Assembly: GCF_039542385.1 (NCBI RefSeq)
Contig: NZ_BAABIA010000007.1
Span: forward strand, 62,001-126,000
From: Prosthecobacter algae
GTDB lineage: Bacteria; Verrucomicrobiota; Verrucomicrobiia; Verrucomicrobiales; Verrucomicrobiaceae
Reading direction: 5' to 3'
Length of the DNA stretch: 64,000 bases
Position 1 is the first letter of the stretch. Every line of letters begins with the position of its first letter. A program made the position numbers and the translations under genes. Positions 44,740 to 53,419 of this stretch are shown piece after piece. The notes under the pieces are model-generated. The model saw only the letters and a program-made list of their open reading frames with translations. It was not told the origin of the DNA and did not search any database.

Positions 44740-47634
44740 ATGCGTTTCATCCCCCTGCTCCTCGCCCTTCCTTGTGCCCTCCTGGCCGACTTCCCCAAAG
44801 TCTATAACAGCGACCCCGGTGACGCCCAGCCCCCCACCCCGCAGCAGGCCCTGGCAAAACTGAAACTGCCCGAAGGCTTCCAAGCCACTCTCTTTGCCGC
44901 TGAGCCTGATGTGCAAAACCCGGTCGCCATGGCCTGGGATGCCAAAGGCCGCATGTGGGTGGCCGAAAACTACACGTATGCAGAGCGCAGCAAACGCTTC
45001 GACCTCGCCCTGCGTGACCGCGTCATCATCCTGGAAGACAAGGACAATGACGGTGTGGCCGAGACCCGCAAGGTCTTCGCCGACGATGTCCAGATGCTGA
45101 CCAGTGTGGAGGTAGGCCACGGCGGTGTCTGGCTCATGTGCCCGCCCCAGGTCCTCTTCATTCCCGATGCCAATGGCGATGACATCCCCGATGGCCCGCC
45201 GCAGGTCATGATCGATGGTTTCACCGTGGCGAAGGACAACTACCACAACTTCGCCAATGGCCTGCGCTGGGGGCCTGATGGCTGGCTCTATGGCCGCTGC
45301 GGCCACTCCTGCCCCGCCAGCCTGGGCGTGCCCGGCACCCCCGAGGCTGAGCGCATTCCCATGAAGGGCGGCATCTGGCGCTTCCATCCGCAGCGGAAAA
45401 CCGTCGAAGTTCTCACCCACGGCACCACCAATCCTTGGGGCCACGACTGGGACAAAAATGGCGAGCTGTTTTTCATCAACACCGTCACCGGCCACCTCTG
45501 GCACCTCATGCCCGGCGCCCACCTGCACGACACCTCCCCTTCTCTCAACCCCGGTGTCTATCATCGGCTGGACACCATCGCCGACCACTATCACTTCGAC
45601 ACCTCCGGCTCCTGGCAGGACAGCCGCGACGGCAAGGCCAACGACCTCGGCGGCGGCCATGCCCACATCGGCATGATGATCTATCAGGCCGACCAATGGC
45701 CTAACCAGTACCGCGACAAACTTTTCACCCTCAACATGCATGGCCGCCGTGCCAATGTGGAGCGGCTTGAGCGCCATGGCTCGGGATACGTCGGCAAACA
45801 CGAACCCGATGTCTTCCTCACCGAGGACGAATGGTTCCGCGGCATCGAGATCAGCACCGGCCCCGATGGCAGCGGCTACCTCCTCGACTGGAGCGACACG
45901 GGCGAATGCCATGACTCCACCGGCGTGCATCGCACCAGCGGGCGCATTTTCAAAATCAGTTATGGGAAACCAGCCGCTCCCCAGCCCGCCCTTTATCCCC
46001 GCTGCCTCATCGGTGAAGGAAAATTGCCAACCCTCTGGAAACAATACCAGGCAGGCAAGACCACCCCCGCCCTCCTGCAAACCCTTCTGAAGAACGAAAA
46101 CGAATACGTTCGCGCCTGGGCCATCCGTCTCCTGACCGACCACTGGCCGCTGGACACGCTCAAAAGCCAGCGCCCCGCCGGAGCTGACGCCGCAAGCGCC
46201 TTTGACGAATCCATTTACACATCGTTGGTTAGCATCGCCGCAAGCGATCCGTCCAGCGCCATCCGCCTCACCCTCGCCAGCACCCTTCAGCGACTGCCGC
46301 TGAAACACCGCGCCGCGCTGGCCCGAGCCCTGGTGAAGCATGAGGGAGACGCCGAAGACAAGTTCCTCCCCTCCCTTGTCTGGTATGGCCTCATCCCCCT
46401 GGGTGACAGCGATCCCCAGGCTCTCGTCACCGTGGCCAAAGACAGCCAGTGGCCCGAGACCACCCGCTGGATCACCCGCAACCTCGCAGGCCGTCTGGAA
46501 AAGAACCCGGCTCCCCTCAATGCCCTGCTGACTGATGCCGCCACCCGCAGCCCAGCCCACCGCAGCGCCATCCTCCAAGGTCTGGGCGAAGCCTTCCAAG
46601 GCTGGCGCAAAGCTCCCAAACCCGAAGCCTGGGATGCTTTTGTCGCTTCATTCCCCAAAGATGAAGCCATTTATTCCACCTCCTTTGCACCCGCCATCCG
46701 CGAGCTCTCTACCCTCTTTGGCGATGGCCGTGCGCTGGACGAAGTCAAGGCCCTCGCCCTCAATGACAAGGCCCCGCTGGAAAACCGCATCGCCGCCCTC
46801 AAGACCCTGATTGATGCCCGCCCGGAGGACCTCCGCAGAGTCTGTGAAAAACTCCTCCAGACCCGTGGCCTCAATGGCCTCGCCGCCCAAGGCCTCACCC
46901 AATTTGACGACCCGGCCATCGGTCAAAAACTGGCCACCAGCTACCGCCAATTCAGCCCCGAGGATCGCCCCACCATCATCGCCGCCCTCGTCTCCCGCCC
47001 CACTTTTGCCAAGGCTCTGCTGAACCAGATCGCTGCTGGCAAAATCCCCCGCACGGATCTCTCCGCCTTCCACGCCCGCCAGATCCGCGGCCTCAATAAC
47101 GAAAGCCTAACCAAGAGTCTCACTGAAGTCTGGGGCGAGCTCCGCGACTCGGCAGGCGACAAGGCCAAACTCATCGAAGAGCTCAAGGCCAAGCTCACGC
47201 CCGATGTCCTCGCCAAGGCCGATCTCAGCAAAGGCCGCACCATGTATCAAATCTGTGCTGCCTGCCACGTCATGTATGGAGAAGGCGGCAAAGTGGGACC
47301 CGACCTCACCGGCTCTGGCCGGTCCAACCTGGACTACCTCCTCGAAAACATCGTGGACCCCAGCGGCGTCGTCAGTGCTGACTACCGCATGAGCATGCTC
47401 ACCCTCAAAGACGGCCGCGTCCTCAGCGGTGTGATCGCCCGCCAAAACGACCGCACCCTCACCCTCCGTCTCATGACGGAAGAGACCACCGTGGAGAAAA
47501 GCGAGATCACCAAGCAGGACACCTCCCCCGTCTCCATGATGCCCGAGGGCCTGCTCATGGCGTTTCAACCGGACCAGGTCCGCGACCTCATCGCCTACCT
47601 CATGCACCCTTCGCAGGTGCCGCTTCCGAAGTAG
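44740..47634 (+). CDS. Secreted PVC-type haem-binding dehydrogenase-like protein
   Basis: The 964-residue protein has a short signal peptide (MRFIPLLLALPCALLADF). The first about 410 residues form a sorbosone-dehydrogenase-like beta-propeller: LKLPEGFQATLFAAEPDVQ, AMAWDAKGRMWVAENYTYA, NFANGLRWGPDGWLYGRCGH, and GYLLDWSDTGECHDSTGVH. A HEAT-like helical region spans about 440-800. The C-terminal cytochrome c domain has a CAACH haem motif (about residue 840: MYQICAACHVMYGEGGKVG) and then the typical GPDLTGSGRSNLDYLLENI and MPEGLLMAFQPDQVRDLIAY. It is exported and most likely periplasmic or surface located. The family is expanded in Planctomycetota and Verrucomicrobiota; the substrate is unknown. 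Confidence 0.9.
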   Translation: MRFIPLLLALPCALLADFPKVYNSDPGDAQPPTPQQALAKLKLPEGFQATLFAAEPDVQNPVAMAWDAKGRMWVAENYTYAERSKRFDLALRDRVIILEDKDNDGVAETRKVFADDVQMLTSVEVGHGGVWLMCPPQVLFIPDANGDDIPDGPPQVMIDGFTVAKDNYHNFANGLRWGPDGWLYGRCGHSCPASLGVPGTPEAERIPMKGGIWRFHPQRKTVEVLTHGTTNPWGHDWDKNGELFFINTVTGHLWHLMPGAHLHDTSPSLNPGVYHRLDTIADHYHFDTSGSWQDSRDGKANDLGGGHAHIGMMIYQADQWPNQYRDKLFTLNMHGRRANVERLERHGSGYVGKHEPDVFLTEDEWFRGIEISTGPDGSGYLLDWSDTGECHDSTGVHRTSGRIFKISYGKPAAPQPALYPRCLIGEGKLPTLWKQYQAGKTTPALLQTLLKNENEYVRAWAIRLLTDHWPLDTLKSQRPAGADAASAFDESIYTSLVSIAASDPSSAIRLTLASTLQRLPLKHRAALARALVKHEGDAEDKFLPSLVWYGLIPLGDSDPQALVTVAKDSQWPETTRWITRNLAGRLEKNPAPLNALLTDAATRSPAHRSAILQGLGEAFQGWRKAPKPEAWDAFVASFPKDEAIYSTSFAPAIRELSTLFGDGRALDEVKALALNDKAPLENRIAALKTLIDARPEDLRRVCEKLLQTRGLNGLAAQGLTQFDDPAIGQKLATSYRQFSPEDRPTIIAALVSRPTFAKALLNQIAAGKIPRTDLSAFHARQIRGLNNESLTKSLTEVWGELRDSAGDKAKLIEELKAKLTPDVLAKADLSKGRTMYQICAACHVMYGEGGKVGPDLTGSGRSNLDYLLENIVDPSGVVSADYRMSMLTLKDGRVLSGVIARQNDRTLTLRLMTEETTVEKSEITKQDTSPVSMMPEGLLMAFQPDQVRDLIAYLMHPSQVPLPK

Positions 47635-47658
47635 AAAGGCCGTCAAGCTTGGTCAAGC

Positions 47659-47689
47659 CACTGTCCTTCGCAATCCGCGCTGGACAGTG
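47659..47689. terminator. Hairpin between two convergent genes
   Basis: CACTGTCC (47659-47666) and GGACAGTG (47682-47689) pair perfectly around a 15-base loop and are followed by a pyrimidine-rich run. It lies between the haem-binding dehydrogenase and the prepilin peptidase, which converge, so it may act as a two-way terminator. The large loop makes this uncertain. Confidence 0.4.
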
Positions 47690-47722
47690 TGCTTCCCTCT
47701 TTCTTCAAGGCCGGAGCTTTAC

Positions 47723-48889
47723 TCAATAATCAGCTCCGCGTCCGGTCACCTGCATCAGATACCAGGCCACCACCTGTGGCCCATAAAACACCCAGAGAAC
47801 CGCGCCCGCCGCCAGATAGGGGCCAAAGGGCAGATACTTGCCCCACTGCGCACGGCCTGTCAGCCGTGTCAGGCCCGAAATCAGCGTGCCCAGCACACTC
47901 GCGGCAAAGATGGTGAACAGCACCGCCTGCCACCCGAGAAAGGCGCCGATCATCATCATGAAATGCACATCCCCCAGGCCCATCGCCTCGCGCGGGATTT
48001 GTACACTGGAGGCTGTCCCCACCAGGCGGGTCACATTTTCCAGGTCATAGGTTTCCACCTTCCCGTCCTTCCCCAGCACCTTCATTGTCTCGACATACAG
48101 CTCCACCGTCACTTCCTGGAAGTTCTGATCATTCACCTGCAATTTTGGGCACACCACCACCAGGCGGTCCGTTGGCCGCTGCATGCCAAAAAGGTCCGCC
48201 CACTCGATCTTGTCTTCCCCCATCGTCACGATCGGCGGCTCCGTCTCCACAGGCTGCGTGACGGACCAGTCCTCCGGTTTTTCAAACGCCACCTTCTTTC
48301 GCCCAAAGGCCAGCTTGCCCAATTCCACCACCAGGCGCAGCCCGCCAAATCCCACCGCCGCACTGGCCAGGGACATCAGCCCCCCCATCCACCACACCTC
48401 TTGCGCTTGCAGGCCCGGCACCCACACCGAGGCCAGCACCCCTGCGATGGTCCCGTAAAAGGTGATCTCCGCAGGCAGCAGATAATGCTCAATGTCAATG
48501 AACGTCCCGGCGATCAGCAGGCTCATCAGCACCCATAGGCACAGCACCTGAGGCCCCCAAAAGGGGATCGTCGCCCAGTCTCCTTTAAAGGTCCAAAACA
48601 CCGCATAGAACATCAGCGCCGTGAACAGCTCCACCCCCAGGTAGCGCGGTGAAATCCCCGTACCGCAGTTCCCGCAGCGCCCGCGCAGCAGCACCCAGCT
48701 CACCAGCGGGATGTTGTGATACCAGGGGATCTGGTACTGGCAGCTCGGGCAAAAAGACCGCCGTGGATTGTTCACCGAAATGTTCCGGGGCAGTCGGTAG
48801 ATCACCACATTCAAAAACGAGCCGATGCCCGCCCCGATGAAGAAGAACAAAAAGTGCAGCAGGGCATTGAGGATCTGGTAACGCATCAT
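47723..48889 (-). CDS. Type IV prepilin peptidase (A24 family) with an inserted domain
   Basis: The 388-residue membrane aspartyl protease cleaves and methylates prepilins and type II secretion pseudopilins. The N-terminal methyltransferase-type domain has GAGIGSFLNVVIYRLPRN and the zinc Cys set (FCPSCQYQIPWYHN; RGRCGNCGTGIS). The first catalytic Asp is in GTFIDIEHYLLPAEIT and the second in GLGDVHFMMMIGAFLG. Between the two lie about 140 residues instead of the usual 60 or so, including a soluble segment TDRLVVVCPKLQVNDQNF. The enzyme stands alone, with no pilin genes beside it. It diverges from the VanX-type gene. Confidence 0.9.
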   Translation of the reverse strand: MMRYQILNALLHFLFFFIGAGIGSFLNVVIYRLPRNISVNNPRRSFCPSCQYQIPWYHNIPLVSWVLLRGRCGNCGTGISPRYLGVELFTALMFYAVFWTFKGDWATIPFWGPQVLCLWVLMSLLIAGTFIDIEHYLLPAEITFYGTIAGVLASVWVPGLQAQEVWWMGGLMSLASAAVGFGGLRLVVELGKLAFGRKKVAFEKPEDWSVTQPVETEPPIVTMGEDKIEWADLFGMQRPTDRLVVVCPKLQVNDQNFQEVTVELYVETMKVLGKDGKVETYDLENVTRLVGTASSVQIPREAMGLGDVHFMMMIGAFLGWQAVLFTIFAASVLGTLISGLTRLTGRAQWGKYLPFGPYLAAGAVLWVFYGPQVVAWYLMQVTGRGADY

Positions 48890-48964
48890 CGGGCAAAAAG
48901 TAGGAAAGTCAGCCGAGGCGAAACTTGCCTTGCCATCCGCTCCAGAGGAAGCAAAAAAACCACA

Positions 48965-49624
48965 ATGTCAATCACTTGCCGGATGCCCCCCGCCCGTCTG
49001 TTTTTCCTGGCCCTCGGCCTCCTCCTCACAGCCTGCACTTCCAGCCCGCCTCCGCGCAAGGGCCTGGTGGTTCTCCGCCGCACCATCCCCAGCCTCGTCA
49101 TTGATCTCCGCTACGCCACCTCGGACAATATTACACGCCGTCCGCTTTACCCGGCAGACATGCCCTGCCTCCTCCGCGCCTCCACCGCACAAAAGCTCAA
49201 AAAAGCTCAGTCCCGCCTCCGCGCCCAGGGCTATGGCCTGAAAATCTGGGACGCCTGGCGCCCCACCGAGGTCCACCAGCGCCTCTACAGCCGGGGTGCC
49301 CGCACCGGACTCTTCCTCGACCCCGCCCGCGGCTGGTCCCGCCACTGCGGCGGCATTTCGGTCGATGCCACCCTGGTGGATCGGGAAGGGCGCGAACTGC
49401 CCATGCCCACCCGCTTCGATGAAGACCTTCCCCACACCGCCAGTCATCATCTCCCGGCAGATCCCACCCTCCGCCGCCACGTCACCCTCCTTCATGACGC
49501 AATGACCGCCGCCGGTTTCAAGGCCCTGCCGGGCGAATGGTGGCACTTTGACGACCTCGACTTTCTCTACCGCCCCATGCCCGTCATCAAAGCCGCCGAT
49601 CTCTCCATTACTCTGCCGGAGTGA
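48965..49624 (+). CDS. D-Ala-D-Ala dipeptidase (VanX/DdpX family) lipoprotein
   Basis: The product is about 219 residues with a lipobox signal (FFLALGLLLTACTS, Cys near residue 23), so it is outer-membrane or periplasm anchored. Two ATGs (48965 and 48983) are possible; both give the lipobox. The VanX zinc set is complete: SRHCGGISVDATLV (H-x6-D) and GEWWHFDD (catalytic Glu and zinc His). The family cleaves D-Ala-D-Ala; in non-resistant bacteria it recycles peptidoglycan dipeptides. It should work on cell-wall fragments, together with the nearby amidase. No vanHA-type genes are near, so a resistance role is unlikely. Confidence 0.9.
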   Translation: MSITCRMPPARLFFLALGLLLTACTSSPPPRKGLVVLRRTIPSLVIDLRYATSDNITRRPLYPADMPCLLRASTAQKLKKAQSRLRAQGYGLKIWDAWRPTEVHQRLYSRGARTGLFLDPARGWSRHCGGISVDATLVDREGRELPMPTRFDEDLPHTASHHLPADPTLRRHVTLLHDAMTAAGFKALPGEWWHFDDLDFLYRPMPVIKAADLSITLPE

Positions 49625-49716
49625 GGAGGAGGGTCAAGAACGTCAACAGTCAAGACCCTGCAAATGGCCAGCGAGCCCCGAATCATCTACACTTTCTGTT
49701 AGGCGAAAACGCCCCG

Positions 49717-49992
49717 TCATTTGGCCGGCAACCGTTCATAGGCCCTCAGCGGCAGTGCCACCGTCTTTTGTCGGCTGCCCTCTCCGCGCACGAGCGTCAC
49801 CTCGCTCTTTGCACAGCCCAGAGTCTTTGCTAAAAAGGCCACCAGTTCCGCATTCGCCTTCCCATCCACAGGCGGTGCGCCCAGTTTCATCAGCAGCACG
49901 GATCTCCCCTTTTCATCCATGCCCCAGCCTGCAAGCTCAGACTTGCGTGCATTGGGCGTCACCCGCACCACCAGTTGAGTCATCTCTTCCAT
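49717..49992 (-). CDS. DUF167/YggU family protein
   Basis: The 91-residue protein shows the family core LVVRVTPNARKSELAGW, LLMKLGAPPVDGKANAELV, and EVTLVRGEGSRQKTVAL. It is a small conserved protein with a single compact domain; the function is not known. An internal ATG (49983) is also possible. It ends convergently with the VanX-type gene. Confidence 0.9.
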   Translation of the reverse strand: MEEMTQLVVRVTPNARKSELAGWGMDEKGRSVLLMKLGAPPVDGKANAELVAFLAKTLGCAKSEVTLVRGEGSRQKTVALPLRAYERLPAK

Positions 49993-50086
49993 AGGGGCCT
50001 ACTCATCCATCATTTATGAACTCGTGCAAGAAGGGTGGCGCAGCGTCAAAGGTCAAGCTGCCGTCAAAGCGGCTTCACTCGCCGCC

Positions 50087-50692
50087 CTATCCCCGAGTCG
50101 CCATGATCCCGGCTGCGATGCCCTCGGCGATCGCCTGCCGGTGCGCCACACTGCCGCAGCGCTTCGCCTCCGTGCGGTTGCTCAGGTACCCGCACTCGAT
50201 CACCGTCGCGGGCATCTTTGTGCTTCGCAGCACCTTAAAATTTCGGTTAAACACGCCCCGGTTTGTCCCCGTCACCCGGCGGTCCATGCTGCGCAAAACA
50301 CTTCGCGCCAGCGTCTTCCCCGCCGCACTCCGGTAGTACCCTTCCATTCCATGGATGCTCGTCTTCCGGTTCGCATTGAAATGGATACTCACAAAGACCG
50401 ACCTCGAATACCGGTTAGCCACCTGTGCCCGTGCATCCAGCGCCACAAAGGCATCCGTCCGCCGCGTCATCACCACCCGCACTCCACGTGCTTTCAGGAT
50501 CCGCTCCACCCGCTGGGCCACATCCAGGCACAGCCGCTTCTCCACCAGCCCATGCCATGCCGCCCCGCCATCATGGCCCCCATGCCCCGCATCCAGGATC
50601 ACTGTGCTAAAGGAAAGCGCCTGCGCCTGGGCCACAAAACCCAGCCAAAACACCCACACGACCCAACGGCGAAAAAGGGGGGGAAAAGCCAT
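50087..50692 (-). CDS. N-acetylmuramoyl-L-alanine amidase (Amidase_3)
   Basis: The 201-residue enzyme cleaves the bond between MurNAc and L-Ala in peptidoglycan. It has a short signal segment (LFRRWVVWVFWLGFVAQAQA), then the zinc motifs: VILDAGHGGHDGG (first His), GLVEKRLCLDVAQRVERIL (metal Glu), VFVSIHFNANRKTSIHGME (second His), and the catalytic Glu in ATVIECGYLSNRTEAKRC. The AmiA/AmiC-type regulatory helix that blocks the active site is missing, so it should be active without an activator. It is separate from YggU by about 95 bases on the same strand. Confidence 0.93.
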   Translation of the reverse strand: MAFPPLFRRWVVWVFWLGFVAQAQALSFSTVILDAGHGGHDGGAAWHGLVEKRLCLDVAQRVERILKARGVRVVMTRRTDAFVALDARAQVANRYSRSVFVSIHFNANRKTSIHGMEGYYRSAAGKTLARSVLRSMDRRVTGTNRGVFNRNFKVLRSTKMPATVIECGYLSNRTEAKRCGSVAHRQAIAEGIAAGIMATRG

Positions 50693-50830
50693 TTAATCAA
50701 CATTACTTAAATTTCTCGCACAAAGAAACCCAAAAATGGATCACTTCTCTTCCGGCTGATTCTTTCCATTTCTGCTTTTCACTCCTCTTCGCCCTTTCCC
50801 CCCATCCCCCACTCTGCTAAAACAATCCCC

Positions 50831-51673
50831 ATGCCCGGACTCACCAAACTCGATCACCTCATCTCCCTTCTGGACGATGACTCTCAGGTCGTCCAGGAAG
50901 CCGTCCAAAAAGAGCTCTGGAGCATCCGCCAGGACCTGCCGGAGCGGCTCGCCCTCATGGACCGCCCGCTCACCGAGAGCGAAGAAAGCCACATGAGCCG
51001 CCTCCTGGAGCCCGCCCGCCGGGTGGAGCTGGAAGAAACCTGGATGCGCTGGCGCTGGCTCGACAATCCCACCACCCAGCTCGAAGAAGGCATCGCCCAG
51101 ATCTCCGCCTACCTTCATAGCTGGCGCACCCAGCCTGGGGAGCTCGCCCGCCGCCTGGATGTCCTCGCCGAAGAAGCCTTCCATGAACAAGGCCGCATGG
51201 ATGCCCGCGAACTCGCCGACTGGCTCTTCACCATGCGCAACGGCGCCACCCGCTTTCGCGGCAACAGCAAAGACTACTACACCCCCAGCAACAGCAACCT
51301 CCTCTGGGTGCTGGAAACCGGCCTGGGCAATCCCATCAGCCTCTGCTGTCTCTACCGTTTGTTAGGCCAGCGCTTCGGCATTGAGATCCACGGCTGCAAC
51401 TTCCCCGGCCACTTCCTCGCCCAGGTCCAGCACGCCGGCCAGACCTGGCTGGTGGATTGCTTCAACCGCGGACGCTTCATGCTCTCCGGCGATGTCGCCC
51501 GCCACCATCCTGCGGCCAATCCCTCCATCGAAGAAGTCGTCCGCACCCCCGCCAGCACGGAGGCCATCCTCCTCCGCATCCTGCGGAATCTCGACGAAGC
51601 CTTCGACCGCCTCGACCACACCACCTATCGGCAGACCATGCGCGCCCTCGCCATCAAGCTGATGGAGGACTGA
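50831..51673 (+). CDS. SirB1/transglutaminase-like (Transglut_core2) protein
   Basis: The 280-residue protein has a helical N-terminal part (about 1-125: HLISLLDDDSQVVQEAV). A SirB1-type domain follows: NLLWVLETGLGNPISLCCLY, GIEIHGCNFPGHFLAQVQ and WLVDCFNRGRFM. The NPISLCCLYRLLG segment corresponds to the usual NPISL-V-Y; the paired Cys is at the Cys/His position of the transglutaminase fold. The enzyme activity of SirB1 proteins is not known. It begins a three-gene plus-strand unit with a PAS-AraC regulator (5-base gap) and an RluA enzyme (4-base overlap). Confidence 0.87.
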   Translation: MPGLTKLDHLISLLDDDSQVVQEAVQKELWSIRQDLPERLALMDRPLTESEESHMSRLLEPARRVELEETWMRWRWLDNPTTQLEEGIAQISAYLHSWRTQPGELARRLDVLAEEAFHEQGRMDARELADWLFTMRNGATRFRGNSKDYYTPSNSNLLWVLETGLGNPISLCCLYRLLGQRFGIEIHGCNFPGHFLAQVQHAGQTWLVDCFNRGRFMLSGDVARHHPAANPSIEEVVRTPASTEAILLRILRNLDEAFDRLDHTTYRQTMRALAIKLMED

Positions 51674-51678
51674 GTCCC

Positions 51679-52449
51679 ATGCCGCCCAGCAGCCCCCAAA
51701 ACCTCCGCGACCGCTTTCTCCGCGCCCTCGCCCCGGAGAGCCAGTTCTACCGCCTGCTTGATCACCTGCCTGGCATCTCCTTTTTTGCCAAAAACAGCCG
51801 TTACCAGATTGTCTGCGCCAACCAGCACTTCGTCGAATCCCTCGGCTTCCAGCATGAGACCGACCTCATCGGCAAAGAAGACTTTGACCTCTTCCCCATC
51901 CGCCTCGCTGAAAACTTCCGCCGTGACGACCAGCAGGTCCTCACCACCGGCGAGGCCCGGCTCAACCTCGTCGAACTCTTCTTCAACTCCCAGGGCATCC
52001 CCGATTGGTTCATCACCAACAAGCTCCCCGTCCGCGATCGCCAGGGCCGCGTCATCGGTATCATGGGCACCACCCAGAGCTACAGCCACGCCTCCCAGAC
52101 CGTCCACCCCTATCACCAGATCGAGCGCGCCCTCACCTACATCCGCGAGCACTTCCGCGAGCGCATCACTGTTGAGGAGCTCGCCTCCATGGTCCACCTT
52201 TCCACCCGGCAGCTTCATCGCAAATTCGTTGAAACCTTCGGCGTCAGCCCCCAGACCTTCATTATGAAACTACGCATCCAGGCCGCCTGCGATGCCCTCC
52301 AGCACGAAGACGCCCAGATCATCGAGGTCGCCACCGCCCTCGGCTTTTGCGACCAAAGCAGCTTCACCCAGCACTTCCACCGCCACGTCGGCATCACACC
52401 GCTGAAATATCAGCGCCAATTCCGCCTCGTCAGAAAAACCGGAGAATGA
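51679..52449 (+). CDS. AraC-family transcription regulator with N-terminal PAS domain
   Basis: The 256-residue protein starts at MPPSSPQNLRDRF. It has a PAS domain (about 15-130: LLDHLPGISFFAKNSRYQI; GKEDFDLFPIRLAENFR; GIPDWFITNKLPVRDRQGRV) and a C-terminal AraC double helix-turn-helix (about 150-250: ITVEELASMVHLSTRQLHRK; VATALGFCDQSSFTQHFHR). The PAS part may sense a ligand or redox state. Targets are unknown. It lies 5 bases after the SirB1-type gene and overlaps rluA-type start (ATGA), so it may share a messenger with both. Confidence 0.92.
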   Translation: MPPSSPQNLRDRFLRALAPESQFYRLLDHLPGISFFAKNSRYQIVCANQHFVESLGFQHETDLIGKEDFDLFPIRLAENFRRDDQQVLTTGEARLNLVELFFNSQGIPDWFITNKLPVRDRQGRVIGIMGTTQSYSHASQTVHPYHQIERALTYIREHFRERITVEELASMVHLSTRQLHRKFVETFGVSPQTFIMKLRIQAACDALQHEDAQIIEVATALGFCDQSSFTQHFHRHVGITPLKYQRQFRLVRKTGE

Positions 52450-53330
52450 CATCCCACACCGCCCGCGAAAACGCCCCCCTCCTTCCCTTCCTCATCGCCC
52501 ACTGGCCTGAGGTCAAACGCACCAAAATCAAGCAGTGGCTGCGGTTTGATTCCGTCCGTGTCAACGGCCGCCCCATCACGCAGCACGATCACCTCCTGCA
52601 GCCCGGCGACGTCGTCAGCATCCAGCCCCAAAAGGCCCCTCCCAAGACCACCCCGCTGCCTGCCGGACTGAGCATCGTCCACGAAGACGATGAAATCCTC
52701 GTCATCCGCAAGCCCACCGGCCTTCTCACCATCGCCACCGACACGGAGCGCGACAAAACCGCCTTCCGCATCCTCACCGACTACCTCCGCGAAAGCACCC
52801 ATGGCCGCACCGACCGCCTGTGGATCGTCCATCGCCTAGACCGCGAAACCTCCGGCCTCCTCGTCCTCGCAAAGACCGAAGACGCCAAAACCTGGCTCCA
52901 GGAAAACTGGCACCGCATGGACAAACGCTACCTCGCCATCGTCGAAGGCATCGTCCCGAATGCTGAAGGCAAGATCACCACTTACATCGACGAGACCCAG
53001 CCTCACCGCGTCTTTTCTACCGCCCACGCCAGTCCCACCGCCCGCCAGGCCACCACCCACTACAGTCTCCTCGGCACCGCCTATGGCCGCAGCCTCCTGG
53101 AGGTGACCCTAGAAACTGGCCGCCGCCACCAGATCCGTGTCCAGCTCGCCTCCATCGGCCATCCCATCGTTGGCGACGAAAAATACGGGGCCAAGACCGA
53201 CCCCGTCAAACGCATCGCTCTCCACGCCAGCCACCTCACCCTCCTCCATCCCACCGACGAGCGCGAACTCACCTTCCACTCCCCTCTCCCTCAGGAGCTC
53301 ACCCGACTTGCTCCCGCAGCCTTGAGTTGA
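52446..53330 (+). CDS. RluA family pseudouridine synthase
   Basis: The 294-residue enzyme isomerises uridine to pseudouridine in rRNA or tRNA. The start MTSHTARENAPLLPFLI overlaps the AraC stop. An N-terminal S4 RNA-binding domain (VKRTKIKQWLRFDSVRVNG; LLQPGDVVSIQPQ) is followed by the RluA catalytic domain with HRLDRETSGLLVLAKT (catalytic Asp), KRYLAIVEG, LLEVTLETGRRHQIRVQLA and GHPIVGDEKYG. The exact target (RluC, RluD or RluA type) cannot be told. The upstream frame is a shadow of the AraC gene. Confidence 0.93.
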   Translation: MTSHTARENAPLLPFLIAHWPEVKRTKIKQWLRFDSVRVNGRPITQHDHLLQPGDVVSIQPQKAPPKTTPLPAGLSIVHEDDEILVIRKPTGLLTIATDTERDKTAFRILTDYLRESTHGRTDRLWIVHRLDRETSGLLVLAKTEDAKTWLQENWHRMDKRYLAIVEGIVPNAEGKITTYIDETQPHRVFSTAHASPTARQATTHYSLLGTAYGRSLLEVTLETGRRHQIRVQLASIGHPIVGDEKYGAKTDPVKRIALHASHLTLLHPTDERELTFHSPLPQELTRLAPAALS

Positions 53331-53419
53331 AAGCAGAAATGCGGAAAGTGGAAAGCAGAGACAGTGCAGGCATACCTAACAAAAAGCGCGGATAAAAATC
53401 GAGACTCTTCAAGCCACCC

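Noticed and set aside
44674-46599. 641-codon minus-strand frame antisense to the haem-binding dehydrogenase
   Set aside because: It is Gly/Ala/Val-rich shadow sequence with no motifs.
48716-48964. Upstream extension of the VanX-type gene frame
   Set aside because: The extended part overlaps the start of the prepilin peptidase gene on the other strand and would hide the lipobox signal.
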